Source: Argentina anserina (Eukaryota; Streptophyta; Magnoliopsida; Rosales; Rosaceae). From it: a stretch of 64,000 nt of DNA. Where the stretch lies: contig NC_065876.1 in assembly GCF_933775445.1 (NCBI RefSeq), positions 16,492,001 to 16,556,000 on the forward strand, given 5' to 3'. Below are positions 44,868 through 56,361 of the stretch, piece by piece; the first letter of the stretch is position 1, and every line of letters begins with the position of its first letter. Position numbers and translations under genes: made by a program. The notes under the pieces were generated by a model that saw nothing but the letters and a program-made list of their open reading frames with translations, did no database searches and was not told the origin of the DNA.

Positions 44868-45290
44868 GGTAAAGGAAATTGTATTACATCGGCAAAAAAT
44901 GTCATACGACCAAATATAGTCCTACAAAATAGTCCAAAACAAGCGTACAAACCAAACTAGAAAGCAAATAACCTACATATAGCAAACAAGGAGCTCCAGC
45001 TATACCATGAGGACTAGAGATCTTCATGGTGTACTCTTCCAACTTAGAAGAAATTGGGTCCTCGCTGACCATGTGTAACGATATGGTTTAGACCAGACAG
45101 AGAGAAGAAAAATAGAAAATAGATGGGCCAACCCATTTGGGCCACAACACACAACTCAACCAGGTTAGAGGCCCAAACCCCATAACTCAACTTGCCTCCC
45201 CCTTCCGTCTGATCCAAGAGAACTATGGCATCGACACCAACCGTGATGCCCAACCCATATTTTACTTGCAATCATGATTATAGAAAAAGA
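44868..45290 (-). mobile_element. Possible LINE 3'-end fragment
   Basis: Read on the minus strand the segment ends with GCCGATGTAATACAATTTCC, then a short T/C stretch and an A-rich run. This is a common ending of plant L1-type LINE 3'-UTRs (ATGTAATACAATTTC...A-tail). The upstream part includes a degraded 75-codon frame (45044-45271) with no recognised domain. No target duplication identified. Confidence 0.35.
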
Positions 45291-45775
45291 GGCTATATGC
45301 ATCTCACAATCTGAGGATTTGGTTCCGTTATCAATTCATCATTGTGTGTTGCTATTGAGACCTTCAAATTTGGCCAATAGACCTCAAAAATTTCTCAATA
45401 AATAGATACCTTCACGTAAAAAACATATTTACACATTAAATTTGACAAAGTAAAATTAACAATAAGTTATAATCAAACTAGACTTTCATACGAACCTCTC
45501 AACCAAGTTTTAAAATCGATAATTATACATATATATTCTTAGACCTGTCATCCATAATAACACCAATTTCTCATAAGAATATTCAGTGTTGCATTGAAGA
45601 GCAATTTCACCTAATAAAAAGATATTTCCTAAATAGTAATATGAAGTCTCTTTCAATTAAAAGTCTAGAAAATTGTCATTGAGCTCTACTAAGTACCTAG
45701 TGTAGATTGTTTCAAGGTTTGATCGGAAACATAGAGTCTAGTTGGAATACATTAGTTTATGTTAATTTTTTTTTT

Positions 45776-46134
45776 GGAGTTGCTACCGGGACTTCCACAT
45801 TTACTCACTTGACCTTCCTCTATTTTTATTTATTGAATTACATATATATCCTCTTACGTAATGACTATTAAGGACGATGATTATATTTTAAAATATTTTT
45901 ATTTAATTTCAATATAATTTCCAATTTAATAATAAATTAATTGTAATTTATTAGTTTCCTTATCCATTTTCATTTTCCAATTTTATTATATTCCTTATAA
46001 AATTCAAACGTATGTGAATCAAAACTTTAGTATAGTGAATATCGGTCATGTCATATAAAGTCTCTATCCTCATGCATGTTGAGCTCATATACAAAATATA
46101 TTATACACACACACATATATATATATATAATGTA

Positions 46135-46165
<31 letters not shown>

Positions 46166-46645
46166 TTTACAACAGAATGAGTTAGTAATTAAATAAAATT
46201 AAATAACTATTTAAAATATTTAGTATGAGGCATTGCACATAGAACACACACAAAATAAAGAAAGATAATAGATTCATACAATTCAAATAATCTTTTGTCT
46301 TGAAGTACATGTCATTAAAAAATCTTTATTATAATTTGATCAAAGAATGGTCGTCCTCTTGATATATATTTTTTAATGAAGGTTTGTATGATAAATGACA
46401 AAATCAAAATGAAAAAGTGGAGGGGTTCAAAATTAATGATTTCTGATATAAAAAAACGGAGGTCCAATGAGTAAATGAGAGGTGTAATGGTAATACATTG
46501 AATTACATATGAATAATATAACTAAAGTTATTTTAGGAATTTAAGAGGAGGTCTGGTGAGCAAATGCTTGTATTGAAAAAAAAAAGAGGTGTAGATAGCA
46601 TGAGAGGTCTACTGAGAAAATGTGGAGGTTCCAATAGCAAATTCC
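45776..46645. mobile_element. TIR element, about 870 bp, inserted at a T-run
   Basis: The left end GGAGTTGCTACCGGGACTTC and the right end (reverse complement GGAATTTGCTATTGGAACCT) are imperfect TIRs continuing with CCACATTTWCTCA. T-runs flank both sides (about 9 T), which could be the target duplication. The interior holds an (AT)n/(AC)n microsatellite around 46087-46168. A related end-like piece (GCTATTGAGACCTTCAAATT) occurs near 45352. Confidence 0.65.
46087..46168. repeat. (AT)n/(CA)n compound microsatellite
   Basis: Alternating ACAC and ATAT runs, with nearly mirror halves (CACACACATATAT ... ATATATACACACAC) around TAATGTAATA. AT cruciform-prone simple sequence. Confidence 0.85.
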
Positions 46646-47400
46646 TTTTTTTTTTTCTTCTTATCTTTCTTTGCATTCAAATACATGTTTTTTTTTTCAT
46701 TCTTTGATTAACTTCTAAAAGAATGATAGTGGTGGTAATGAATGTGGGAACATGTGAAATTGTTGGTGGTGGTGGATTTGGTGCGTTTTTTTGTTCAAAA
46801 AGCCATCATGATGCTCTTTCTGCACTATTATTGACCTTTTGCCCTCCCAACCAACTAACTTCTACATCCAACTACATCGAAATAGTCTTAATGGGCATTT
46901 ATCACTATCTTTAGAGATCTTCATTGAACATTTGGCGGCTTACACTTGTGGTTTCAATATAAACATCCTTCAACTTCATTTTCTTTGCCTTCTTAAATTC
47001 AAGTAACGCAACTTTCTGGTTTTCCCCTAATAATGAGGAAGAAGAATTGAGCTTATAGTTCAGATAACTATGTCACTATGGTTAATTCTGGCAACTACTG
47101 CAATCTCAGAGTAACAATCAAGATAAGACCATGCAAAATCTACATTGATCTTAACTTGTCTGGTAGGAGGAGGGGTCTACCTAACATCATATTTGAGTGA
47201 ATCAACACTAATTTGTTACAAGAATCACAATTCCGGCCTCAATTGCAGTAGCTAAAACATCTAATTTCTCAAGCTTATTGTCCACATCTGATGCTCTCAA
47301 TGACACAACATCTAACAAGCTTTTAAATAAGCTTCGTATCCTCTTAACTAATGCTCAACAAATTGATTTTTGGTGCCTCACTTGAACAAACACTACATAT

Positions 47401-47703
47401 TTTTCCTTCTTCAAGACTTTAAAGAGTAGCTTTATCAGTCTTAATTTCACCTATATGTCAGCACAAATGTTTTCATCCTGATCTTGGACTATTACTATAA
47501 TTGGTTGGCCAATAGCCACATCCTTCAAACCCTTCAAGTGCAAGTATTTTAACCAAGTATTTGTCTTCATGACTTTCAAATTCAAGAGTAGCTTTGTCAA
47601 TTTTGATTTCACACAATATATCACCCACTTCAATCGTATCTCGTTCATTCTTCCACCTTTTATCAATGTTACCTTGCATTATTGTAAGAGACAAATCAGC
47701 CAT
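47401..47703 (-). pseudogene. Lipoyl-domain fragment of pyruvate dehydrogenase E2
   Basis: The minus strand begins [17 protein letters not shown] and continues [21 protein letters not shown] and KILALEG. This is the lipoyl domain of plant PDC-E2 (dihydrolipoyl acetyltransferase), including the DKA lysine that is lipoylated. The frame then shifts within [17 protein letters not shown] near 47530. A second copy of the core (GEIKTDKATL, then a stop, then SLEEGKY) follows directly at 47401-47455. No acetyltransferase or subunit-binding domain is present. The region is a decayed gene piece, possibly from an E2 with two lipoyl domains. Confidence 0.75.
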
Positions 47704-48290
47704 ATCAAGGACAACATGTAAAGGATTTTTAGTCGAGTAATAAGGCTTGACACATAACGAAGACTTGAAATTTAAACACTAAAAGTGATGTTTGGTACAA
47801 ATCCAATTCTTTACTCATTTTCATGTACAATATCCAGATGGATTGAATATTCGTCTTTAACATTTGAACCTCGACCATTTTGATTTCATCAATTGACTAC
47901 GAGCTTATTGAAATTGACTATCAAATTATTAGATTTGTTCTCCACATGATTTTCTGTCTTTGTCCTTGTGTTTTACTTTGCCTCTTTTCTTTTCAGTTTC
48001 ACTTTCACATCCTCACATACATAATCAGAGACTATTGAGTTTAAGGTGTTGTACTAAAAGCAGTTGAATTACTAAAGCACTACCTACTAAATAAATCTAT
48101 TAAAGAGAAGAGTTTTCAATGAAGAGTGGAAAATATTTGCACTAGGTATTAGAGGTTCATTTAGTAATTCTTACAATTTAAATTTTTTCATGTACTTTTA
48201 AATCTTAGCAACATAACTTGCTACGTTTAATTTCAATTGAACATTAACTTTGATTTTTGTTCAGTTCGAGAATCGAGATGCCTAAACTTA
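47704..48290. other. Intergenic, no gene seen
   Basis: AT-rich and non-coding. The lipoyl fragment has no recognisable upstream exon in here. Confidence 0.5.
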
Positions 48291-48826
48291 GGTCATTTCC
48301 AATAAGGGGACTAAAGTGTGCTCTCTAGCCCTAAATGAACTCTAATAGCTTAGGGTTATAATGTTATATGACCGAAAAATGGTGGAGAGAGTTATATATT
48401 TGGCCATGATAATGGCTCCTTAGTCCTAGTGGGACCCACAATTAACCACAATAATTTAACTCCAATTGAAAGAGATTTCCGCGTAATGCTTCTTTCAAAA
48501 GTAGATCTAATGGTCTGAATTACATGTATGTTGATCATGTGGTGGGAAACTACACCTTTTTTGTTTTGGAATTAGAACACTTTAAGCAGCCTAACTGTTA
48601 TCTCATTTAAAAAAATCATTTGTAACTTATATATTTTGAGAACAAGAAAAAAAAAGGGTCAATTTCTCCAACAATGCCTATTTATGTATCAATCATAAAA
48701 TTAAAATCATCTAAATGGCTAAAATTTAGCCATACGTTATTGGAGATGGTTTAATAAAAAAATATTTAGGGGGGTTTATTATAACTCTGACCCCAATATT
48801 GTCCTCCCTTACTGGAGATGACCTTA
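48288..48826. mobile_element. Tourist-like MITE (PIF/Harbinger), TTA target site
   Basis: The element at 48291-48823 starts GGTCATTTCCAATAAGGGGA and ends CCCTTACTGGAGATGACC, imperfect inverted repeats of about 20 bp. It is flanked by TTA at 48288-48290 and 48824-48826. TTA/TAA duplications with GG..CC ends and a 530-bp non-coding core are characteristic of Tourist MITEs derived from PIF/Harbinger. Confidence 0.88.
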
Positions 48827-49840
48827 CAAATGTGTTGGAATATGATAAAGCAAATTACTATATCTCATAGTCTAAACCCTATATTTTCTATTCATGTCTT
48901 TGTTTATCTCATAGTCTATGCCTTGAGAGTTTTTTATGTTTGTTACATTTTTCTAAAATGATTTGGAAAATTGGAGACTAGGGACTTTTATGCTTTATAA
49001 TTTTAATATGATATTGTTGTCCTGATTTCCAGTACTGTGATTTAAGAGTGAGTGAGGCCTAGCACGTTGTTTATTCATATGTTGTCGATAACCCCTAACC
49101 TCCAAAGGGGCAATGCCATATTTTCTCTTACATAAATGTCGCTCCTAGTAAGTGATTGTTGCGGTGATGTTAGACCTTGACTATAGTTCGCGTTTATTTA
49201 TAGCAGGGTCTGTTAATGGAAATTATCGGTGAAATATCACTAAAAATATCATTTTCTTCTGTGTAACCAAATTTATACCAGTTACCACATTAATATCATA
49301 TCATTTTCTTGATATTTTCGATTACTTTGTCAATTTTGGAGAACTCGTAGGGAATTTTGGGACAGGTGGCAATAATAACACAATAGTCTAGAAATTGAGC
49401 AGAAACTCATACGCAAAACTAAAATTTTAGGAAAATTACAAGAATCTCGAGACAATGGGCAACAATATCATGGTATTCTATATACTAAGCAAGAAAATAT
49501 GAAAACAAAATTGAAAAGAGTATTAGCTATTGACTAATGTGATAGATGGAGAAGTAAATTTAGTTTTCAACGTACAATAATGCATATATTGTAGTAAAAT
49601 ATGAAATCCAAATCCGTGGGGTTTAAACTGCAATGTAAGAACAATATAAATATTTCAATTATTATGATTGATGATCGGATGATATACTTGGGGAATACAA
49701 CAATGAACTATGGCAATGGATTGCAATCATATTGACTTGTATCATAGTTAAAACAACATAACTCACCATGCCTCGTTTTCCACAAACAAATTCATGGTCT
49801 ACAATACTTTCTTAAGATTCAACTCTTCTGGTTGTATGTA
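48827..49840. other. Spacer between MITE and Harbinger element
   Basis: AT-rich, with no gene or further terminal repeats recognised. Confidence 0.5.
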
Positions 49841-50433
49841 AGGGCAAGTCCAACGGTGGACCTAGAAGGTGGTTTTGGTTTTATTTGAGAAGTTTTCATC
49901 ACCAACAGGTAAAAAAATGAGGTTTTAGTCTTATAAATATAGATCCCATACTCATTCAAAATCTCATATATGAGCCAAAACTAAGACCAAAACTAGAACA
50001 ATAACACGGGCCAGCAACAAATCAGTCATAATTGAATTTTTTCCTACGCACCTAGATAGGAGAAGAAAAGTCACGCACATTTATTTTGCTATTTGTGTGT
50101 GGGGACACGCCAAACACATGTGTGGGAGACAAAATAGGTCCATGCGGTTCTAGCTGATGCAATATTGTCCCTTTTCAGTTAATAATGAGTTTTTAACAGT
50201 AAAAAAAAAAAAATCAAGGGCATTGATTTATTCAATTCAAATTTGTATAGTGTAGATTTTAAGTTACAAATACTTTCCAACGGACAAAAAAACATCAAAG
50301 GGCTGAGAATTTATGGGAATCAAAATCTAACGACCTTTATTCATTATGATAGGATTAATTCCAAAATATAACAAAAAATTACCAGAAAATTCATTTTAAA
50401 AAATTTACCCGTTGGAACAGTAATTTTGATTAT

Positions 50434-50441
50434 ACTCTATA
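50434..50441 (+). promoter_or_regulatory. TATA box of the Harbinger ORF1
   Basis: CTCTATAAATGTC lies about 115 bp before the ORF1 ATG at 50551, followed by a C/T-rich leader. The same spacing is seen in the truncated Harbinger relic near 9160-9062. Confidence 0.5.
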
Positions 50442-50550
50442 AATGTCAACTCATTGTTTCCTAATTCCTCACACCAAAATCTTATCTCTCTCAATACTTC
50501 TCATTTATTTACTTCCTTCTTGTTCTTGAAATCTTTCTAGAGAAAAAAAA

Positions 50551-52325
50551 ATGGCACCAAGAGGTACTTTAAGGAGACACAATGATGAAGCTATTCTTTG
50601 TCAAGCTTGGATCAATGTTGGGGGTGATGCTTGCACCAGAAAAGATCAAAAGGGAGAGACATTATGAGAGTAGATTGCGGAGGAGTACAATCCGCAAATG
50701 GCGGCATATTGCATAACAAGATCACCTAAAAGTTGTCACTCTCGTTGGAAGATAATAAGTCCAGCATGCATGAAGTGGCGCCAAGCTCTTTTGTTGTCAA
50801 ACTTTGTCATAGAAGCGGCAAAAATAAGGAAGATGAGGTAATTATATTAACTATTACATAATTTAACTATGTCATAAAATTGTGATAACTAGGTTGTGAT
50901 AATGAAGTTATGAACCATTAATTTTATAATCTATTTTTATCTAGATGATGATACACTTTATATTATTTATGTAGCTTTTAAGTGCTAAATCGGCCTACTA
51001 CGACGTGGTTAATGCGGATTTTACTTTTGATCATTGTTGGAGATTCTTGAAGTATACTATTAAATTTGGGAAGACGCCGTCACTGGAGAATATGAACACG
51101 TCTATTGGTACTCCCATCAACTTGGATGAGGAAGGAACACCCACAACTAAATCGGAGACAACTATAACTACAACTACAACAAGGCCAGGGGTGGAGCTAG
51201 AACAAGAGAGAGTGGGACTCAAGTCTTACCCAAAATTTTAGGGAGAAAAAAAAACCTACATATAATATACATGTTAACATGGGATAATTAAGATTTGATA
51301 TAGTATATTAGTCACACCCAAAAGGCCAAAATTATAAGTCCAACACTTATATTGTTCAAGCCCATGATGTATCAATAATAAAACAAACTTGGTGTCTTGG
51401 TCAGAGTGTGCATACTATGAGAAAGACATGTATATTGATGCTAAATTTCGAAATTTGACTTCTATATGTGAGCTATGCACATTGTTAGTTCAAACAAGGA
51501 AGTCGGAATTATTTCTCGTGCTAAATAGATTAATCTATCTAGTTTTGACTCTTTCAGAGTTCCAGTATCTACAACAATAAATGAAAACACATTTTTGGCC
51601 ATGAATATCATCAAGAATAAGCTTAGAAATAAGATTGAAGGAAATTTTTTAGATGATTGTATGGTCCTTCACATTGAGAAGGAATATGCTGATTCCATTA
51701 ATAATGAATTTGTGATAAAGAAATATGAGGTTTCGGGTACTCGTAGAGTAAAATTTTGTTAGCTGAGTTAGGTTTGCATCGATATATTTTGTATTACAAA
51801 ATGATTATATATGTACCTTATTTAATTTGTCATACAATCGAATGATTATTGAGCTTATTTTCAATTTATATTAGAGTACCGTCGAAATGTTTTTTGTAGG
51901 CAAATTCAAGTCCCACTCGGTTTGAATTCTTGGATCCCCCACTGAACAAGGCAAGCACACCCTCAAGGACAAAAGCATCAAAATTGGCCAAGAAAAAAGA
52001 AAAACAACAATATGTGAAAAAATTACGTAATCAAATGCAAAAAACGTATGAGCAAAATGAGCGTGAGTATCGACAAAGGCAATAACAATGGGAGGAAGGT
52101 CAATTAATTGAGAAATGCGCCGAGGATGTTTGTGCAATGATGGTTGATCCATCAAAATTCGCTCCAAGAAAGAGGAGTTATTGGGAGAGAAAGCAACAAA
52201 AAATAATTGAGAGGGAAGAAGAAACATCAAGTATCCCAATAGACCCTCAATGTCAAATACCCACCGAAGATGACAATGCAAGCTTGGTGAATTATGTTCC
52301 TTTTGGTGAAACACAATGGATTTAA
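50551..52325 (+). pseudogene. Harbinger ORF1 (Myb/trihelix-like DNA-binding) relic
   Basis: Starts MAPRGTLRRHNDEAILCQAW and continues INVGGDACTRKDQKGETL, then a TGA and a TAG in place of the expected Trp and Arg, then IAEEYNPQMAAYC and SCHSRWKIISPACMKWRQAL, the Myb/SANT-like fold of plant Harbinger ORF1 proteins. A second exon near 50975-51186 (DVVNADFTFDHCWRFLKYT) and a C-terminal exon from about 51899 to 52325 follow, with a Lys-rich coiled-coil region and KRSYWERKQQKIIEREEE. The second intron holds an unrelated hAT fragment. In the intact element this protein works with the transposase in binding element ends. Confidence 0.75.
51187..51895 (+). mobile_element. Nested hAT (TTF/ZMYM-type) remnant
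   Basis: Begins CAGGGGTGGAGCTAG, a familiar terminus of plant TTF-type hAT elements, and near its right end carries GAGTACCGTCGAAATG, the matching subterminal block, with the last dozen bases missing. Between them about 51500-51760 encodes the C-terminal hAT dimerisation region: LVLNRLIYLVLTL, frame break, FLAMNIIKNKLRNKIEG, DDCMVLHIEKEY. The rest of the transposase is deleted. It sits inside Harbinger ORF1 between its second and third coding blocks. Confidence 0.75.
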
Positions 52326-52632
52326 ATTTTAGTAGAATCATGTATTAGGTTGTCACAATTTCAATTCACTTTAGTTGTACGTTGTTGGTAATTTTTAGTT
52401 GCTTCATTTTATTTGTTTGAATTTAATCGATTTATGAAATAAGTAATTATTAGTTTTTATTATTACAAACTAAACAAGATATAATAAATAAATAAAATAC
52501 TTTATTTTCATATTAAAAGCACACCAAACAAAGTCAAAACACACAACACAACAATAAAAACAAATAAGGCTATGACTACTTATCATGTCACATAGCCACT
52601 TATTGAAAGCAATAAATTAAACTTATAAGTCC

Positions 52633-54242
52633 CTAGTTCTTATGATCCTCTTGTAGCTTCATCTCCCATAGGTGATTAACTAAATTTTGTTGGAGGTTTT
52701 TATTAGTCACTGGACATCTAACCTCCCTGTAACGGTGCAAGAATTGATCCTCTTGTAGCTTCATCTCCCATAGGTGATTAACTAAATTTTGTTGGAGGTT
52801 TTTATTAGTCACTGGACATCTAACCTCCCTGTAACGGTGCAAGAATTGATTTAGACAATTCGGATTGTGGTAGACATCAGTATCAACTTCTCTTGGTCTT
52901 TCATATATTTTCGCATTCCTTGGTTTGGTTGGGATATCATTTATATCAAATGACACTTTTTTTATTTTCATCGTGTTCGTCTTCCACAATCATATTGTGC
53001 AAGATAATACACGTCATCATGATGTATTGAAGATTTTCTTTACTCCATCCACGAGCTGGTCCTCTTATGATTATCCAACAAGCTTGAAGAATGCCAAATG
53101 CTCTCTCCACATCATTTCAGTATGCTTCCTGCATCTTTGTGAAATATTGCGTCTGCGGACTCCTTGGGTTTCTAATTACAGCTTGAAATTCTCCTCAATT
53201 TGGTTATATGTCATCAACTAGATAATAACATTGGTTATAATGTCTATCTCCTACCTCGTAGCTCACCTAAGGAGTTTCACCACGACAAGCATCATTAAAC
53301 AAAGGTGAACATCCAAAGACGTTAATATCATTGAGAGAACATGGAAGTCTGAAAAAAAGCATGTCAAATCCAAGTGTCATAGGATGTCACTTCCTGCAAG
53401 ATGATTGTTGGTTTCCCTTTAGATCCAGTATACTGCCCTGCCCATCCAGCGGGACAATTTTTCTATTGTCAATGCATGCAATATAGGCTCTTGATCATGC
53501 TTGGAAATCCCCTTTCTGCTGCCTTATCGAGTAGTCGTCGAAATCTGCTGGTGTTGGTCGACGAAGGTAATAAGTCTCATGTTACACATTCCATATTGCC
53601 TTAGTGAAGTGCTCTAAAATCTCGACTGCAGTGGATTTTGTAATGTCTAGATAATCATCACACATGTCAGTTGTTATGCCATAAGCGAGCTGCCTCATGG
53701 CACATGTCAGCTTTTGTTAAGTGGATAAATTGGCTCTCCCAGTGGCATCCATTTTCTGAACAAAGTATGGATCGTAGTTGGCCACGTCACACATCATTAT
53801 GTCAAAGACCCAAGGTTGCATTCTATATCTTCTACGAAATATGTTTGGTTCATACCTACATGGATCTGTGAAGTATAATGCTTTCAGTTGTCGATCCATG
53901 ATCTCTCGATCTCTGGCAATATAATCGCGGCCTTTCGAAGACCCCCCCCATTGAGACTCCTCCATGTTTGGATTTGCAAGGTGTTTCCACGACTCTACCG
54001 CCCAGTCAATTCTGACTGTTTTACCCACTCCAGCTCCCCCAAAAGTCTGATTTCAAGCTCTTCTATTCTGGTTCATGGTTTCTCTTGGGCATACATTTCA
54101 TGCTTGTTTGAGTAATAGCCATATTTGGTTTACTGTATGGGGAAAAACATGTATCAATGACGTTCATCAACAAGGATCTTCGGCGGTTTCTCGCAACAAC
54201 TTCTTCTTGGTCTTTCAACAACCATTTTGTCAATCGATTCAT
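52633..54242 (-). pseudogene. PIF/Harbinger transposase relic (HARBI1/ALP1-like)
   Basis: From an ATG at 54242 (MNRLTKWLLKDQEEVVARNR) the frame runs through ESWKHLANPN, FRRRYRMQPWVFDIMMCDV, FVQKMDATGRANLST, TCAMRQLAYGITTDM, GFPSMIKSLYCMH and GKPTIILQEV, then DVERAFGILQACWIIIRGPA and MMTCIILHNMIVEDE. These are the ordered blocks of the plant Harbinger DDE transposase. Several stops (after CMH, WI, NDIN-equivalent, VDDI) and frame changes interrupt it. The expected DDE Asp of SIDCMH appears as SLYCMH. The C-terminal tail contains the 102-bp tandem duplication. Confidence 0.85.
52644..52847. repeat. Exact 102-bp tandem duplication in the transposase tail
   Basis: 52644-52745 and 52746-52847 are identical by eye. 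102 is divisible by three, so the minus-strand frame stays open and the peptide block from QFLHRYREV to EMKLQED is repeated. The lack of any difference contrasts with the heavy decay around it. Confidence 0.9.
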
Positions 54243-54670
54243 TACATAAATAATTAAAGAGAACCGAAGATAAAGATTATTTAAGAGGGGGTGGGAACTA
54301 ATAATTGGAGTGTATGAGAGGTGTTTGTGAATTTTTGAATATGAATGTGAGAAAACAATATTTAAAGAAGAATTGAATAGGATATGATCAGATAAGATAT
54401 GACATGTGACAGACGAACATAAAACTGTAATTTGGATAACCAATTACAATATGACACTGTTGGGCAAAAATGTGTAGAGAATATACCTAACATAATTTCG
54501 TCCTATTTCATTTATTTGGAAATAAAACTTTTTGTTATGTTGTGTTCGATCCATTCAAGACAATTATGTCTTTTAATTACAACTCCTTATTTAAAGAAGT
54601 AAACCCTTTGATTCAGAATATGACGAAAATAACGAATGAAAAATGTGTGTGTGTGTGTTTGTTTTTGTGG
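54243..54670. other. Harbinger subterminal DNA and flank
   Basis: AT-rich upstream region of the minus-strand transposase followed, after about 54465, by DNA that leads into the PMD-bearing element. A short (GT)n run lies at 54644-54660. No gene. Confidence 0.5.
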
Positions 54671-54735
54671 CTGCACCCAAAAAATAAACGGGCTGCCTAC
54701 GTACCCTGCGAGAGGGATCAAGCCACTCGTAGTTC
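54671..54735 (+). repeat. Double-hairpin motif, copy 1
   Basis: First of five related units: a variable stem (GCACCC ... GGGCTGC, imperfect), then the invariant TGCCTACGTACCC, a 6-8-nt loop, GGGATCAAGCC and CGTAGTTC. CTACG pairs with CGTAG and CCC with GGG. Confidence 0.75.
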
Positions 54736-55037
54736 TAGAATTCCAATGCGTGAATGACACAGTGAAAGGCTATGATTTTGGAATGATATTTGTATTTGGG
54801 ACCAATTTGGTGCAAGTGAACCAGGGATTGGATTTTGTGTTTGGGATATGGGTTTAAAGCCCATGGATTTGATTTGGATTTGATTTGTGATTTGGGAGTG
54901 GATATGATTTTCTGGTGTTTGATGAATGTGACTACAGTCAGTGATTCATTTGGGACTAGCCGAATTTAACTGGTGGTGTCAGAGATTCTGTTTGGGCGAA
55001 TTTGACTGGTGGTCAGGGATTCTATTTGGACATGTGG

Positions 55038-55100
55038 TTGCACCTAGTGGGCCGCTAGATTGCCTACGTACCCTTTGCGGGATCAAACCGACCGTAGTTC
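55038..55100 (+). repeat. Double-hairpin motif, copy 2
   Basis: ACCTAG ... CTAGAT can pair in five of six positions, followed by TGCCTACGTACCC, GGGATCAAACC and CGTAGTTC. Lies 250 bp before a TATA-like box upstream of the PMD gene. Confidence 0.75.
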
Positions 55101-55346
55101 ATTAAAAGTCCGTTTGGATTCTTTAACGAAACATTGAAACTGGGCCTAAAGCTTTAAGTGGGCCTTGTACAACCCATAGTCTTGCTCCATGTCGAAAACT
55201 CTCTGTCAGAAGTTAATTCCATTTTTTAAATTGCTATAACTCCAATGCTTCTGAAAGACTGAGAGAGAATATCGCCTCTCATTTGATCAAATTGATTGAA
55301 GGAGATTGAATTCGACTTGGAGATGGAGTCATCATATAGGACTCTC

Positions 55347-55353
55347 TATAAAT
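55347..55353 (+). promoter_or_regulatory. Candidate TATA box of the PMD gene
   Basis: CTCTATAAATGG, followed 85 bp later by a good donor (TTTTCG|GTGAGT, 55434) that could begin a leader intron with a later acceptor such as TGTGCAG|GC near 55966 or TTTGTTAG|GAC at 56976. Inferred from motifs only. Confidence 0.35.
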
Positions 55354-56137
55354 GGATAGAAATCCTCACTGATTCCCCACTTCTTCTGATCACGCATACG
55401 TGACTAGGTTTCAGTGCTATCTGAGAATTTTCGGTGAGTGCTGATTCCTCTATGTATTTTAAGATCGCCAACTCACATAATAAGGAATCTGTCTTTTGTG
55501 TGAAAATTATGTATGTCAAGCTGGGTGTGTACTACCCCAAGGCTGCCACCATATGATTCAGATATCAATCTCTGACCGCTTAAGCACCTGATTACATTTG
55601 TAGGACTTGAGTACCAATTCAACTTTCTACCGCTTGATTTCCTTGTGGATCTTTAATTGAAACCTTGTCTCATGTACACAACTCAAGTCCCTACCTCTTC
55701 ATCATCACGGTTTCACATAAAAAGATTTCTTTTCAAACTTCAAGTACCCACACCTTTCGTCCTTTCATCCTCAATCCCAACTATTACCTTAGTTAAATAA
55801 ATCTGTCACATATCAATCTGTTTGTCAGCAGACAGCACCGCTTAGCACCATTCCACCTATCCATCACAATTTTGATTTGCCTTCTTTCAAATATTGTTAA
55901 TTGAACCAGTACATCCATAGTCGAGGAATGAATTCAATGTATTAATAACATGTCTCTGATGTGCAGGCTTTATCAAGACCTTGACATTTGAAGTCAAAAT
56001 TGAAGGTGAGACCCTGGTCACTATACTCGACAATATTCAGTGTGGTGGTTTCTTCCTCTCTCTTTCTCTATTTTTTTTGTGGGAAAAGGTAGAACTTTAA
56101 TGATATGTCGATGGTATATTTGACTTGAGGGAATTTT

Positions 56138-56361
56138 TTGTGCTCGAGGGGATTTTTGTGCTCGAGGGGATTTGGTGAGGATGTTTCTGGTGTTTGGTGC
56201 TTGAGGGGATTTGGTGAGGATATGTTTATGACTTTATGGTGCTCAGTGCTTGAGGGGATTTGGCTTGGATATGTTTATGACTTTATGGTGCTCGGTGCTT
56301 GAGGGGATTTGGCTTGGATATGTTTATGGTGCTTGGTGCTTGAGGGGATTTGGCTTGAGAG
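56138..56361 (+). repeat. GC/TTGAGGGG minisatellite
   Basis: Five to six copies of TGCTTGAGGGGATTTGG separated by related spacers (GATATGTTTATGACTTTATG in the best copies), full period about 49 bp with shorter degenerate units at the left. Lies in the presumed leader region of the PMD gene. Confidence 0.85.

Larger units (their letters stand above)
49842..54465. mobile_element. Decayed PIF/Harbinger element with nested hAT remnant
   Basis: Two convergent genes typical of plant Harbinger elements, a Myb/trihelix-like ORF1 on + and a DDE transposase on -, lie within 4.6 kb. The left end GGGCAAGTCCAACGGTGGAC follows TAA, the expected target. The right end is uncertain; GCCCAACAGTGTC on the minus strand near 54453-54465 is the best match. 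Both genes carry stop codons and the element cannot move on its own. Confidence 0.7.

Noticed and set aside
51871..52341. 156-codon minus-strand frame
   Set aside because: Shadow of the Harbinger ORF1 C-terminal exon on the other strand.
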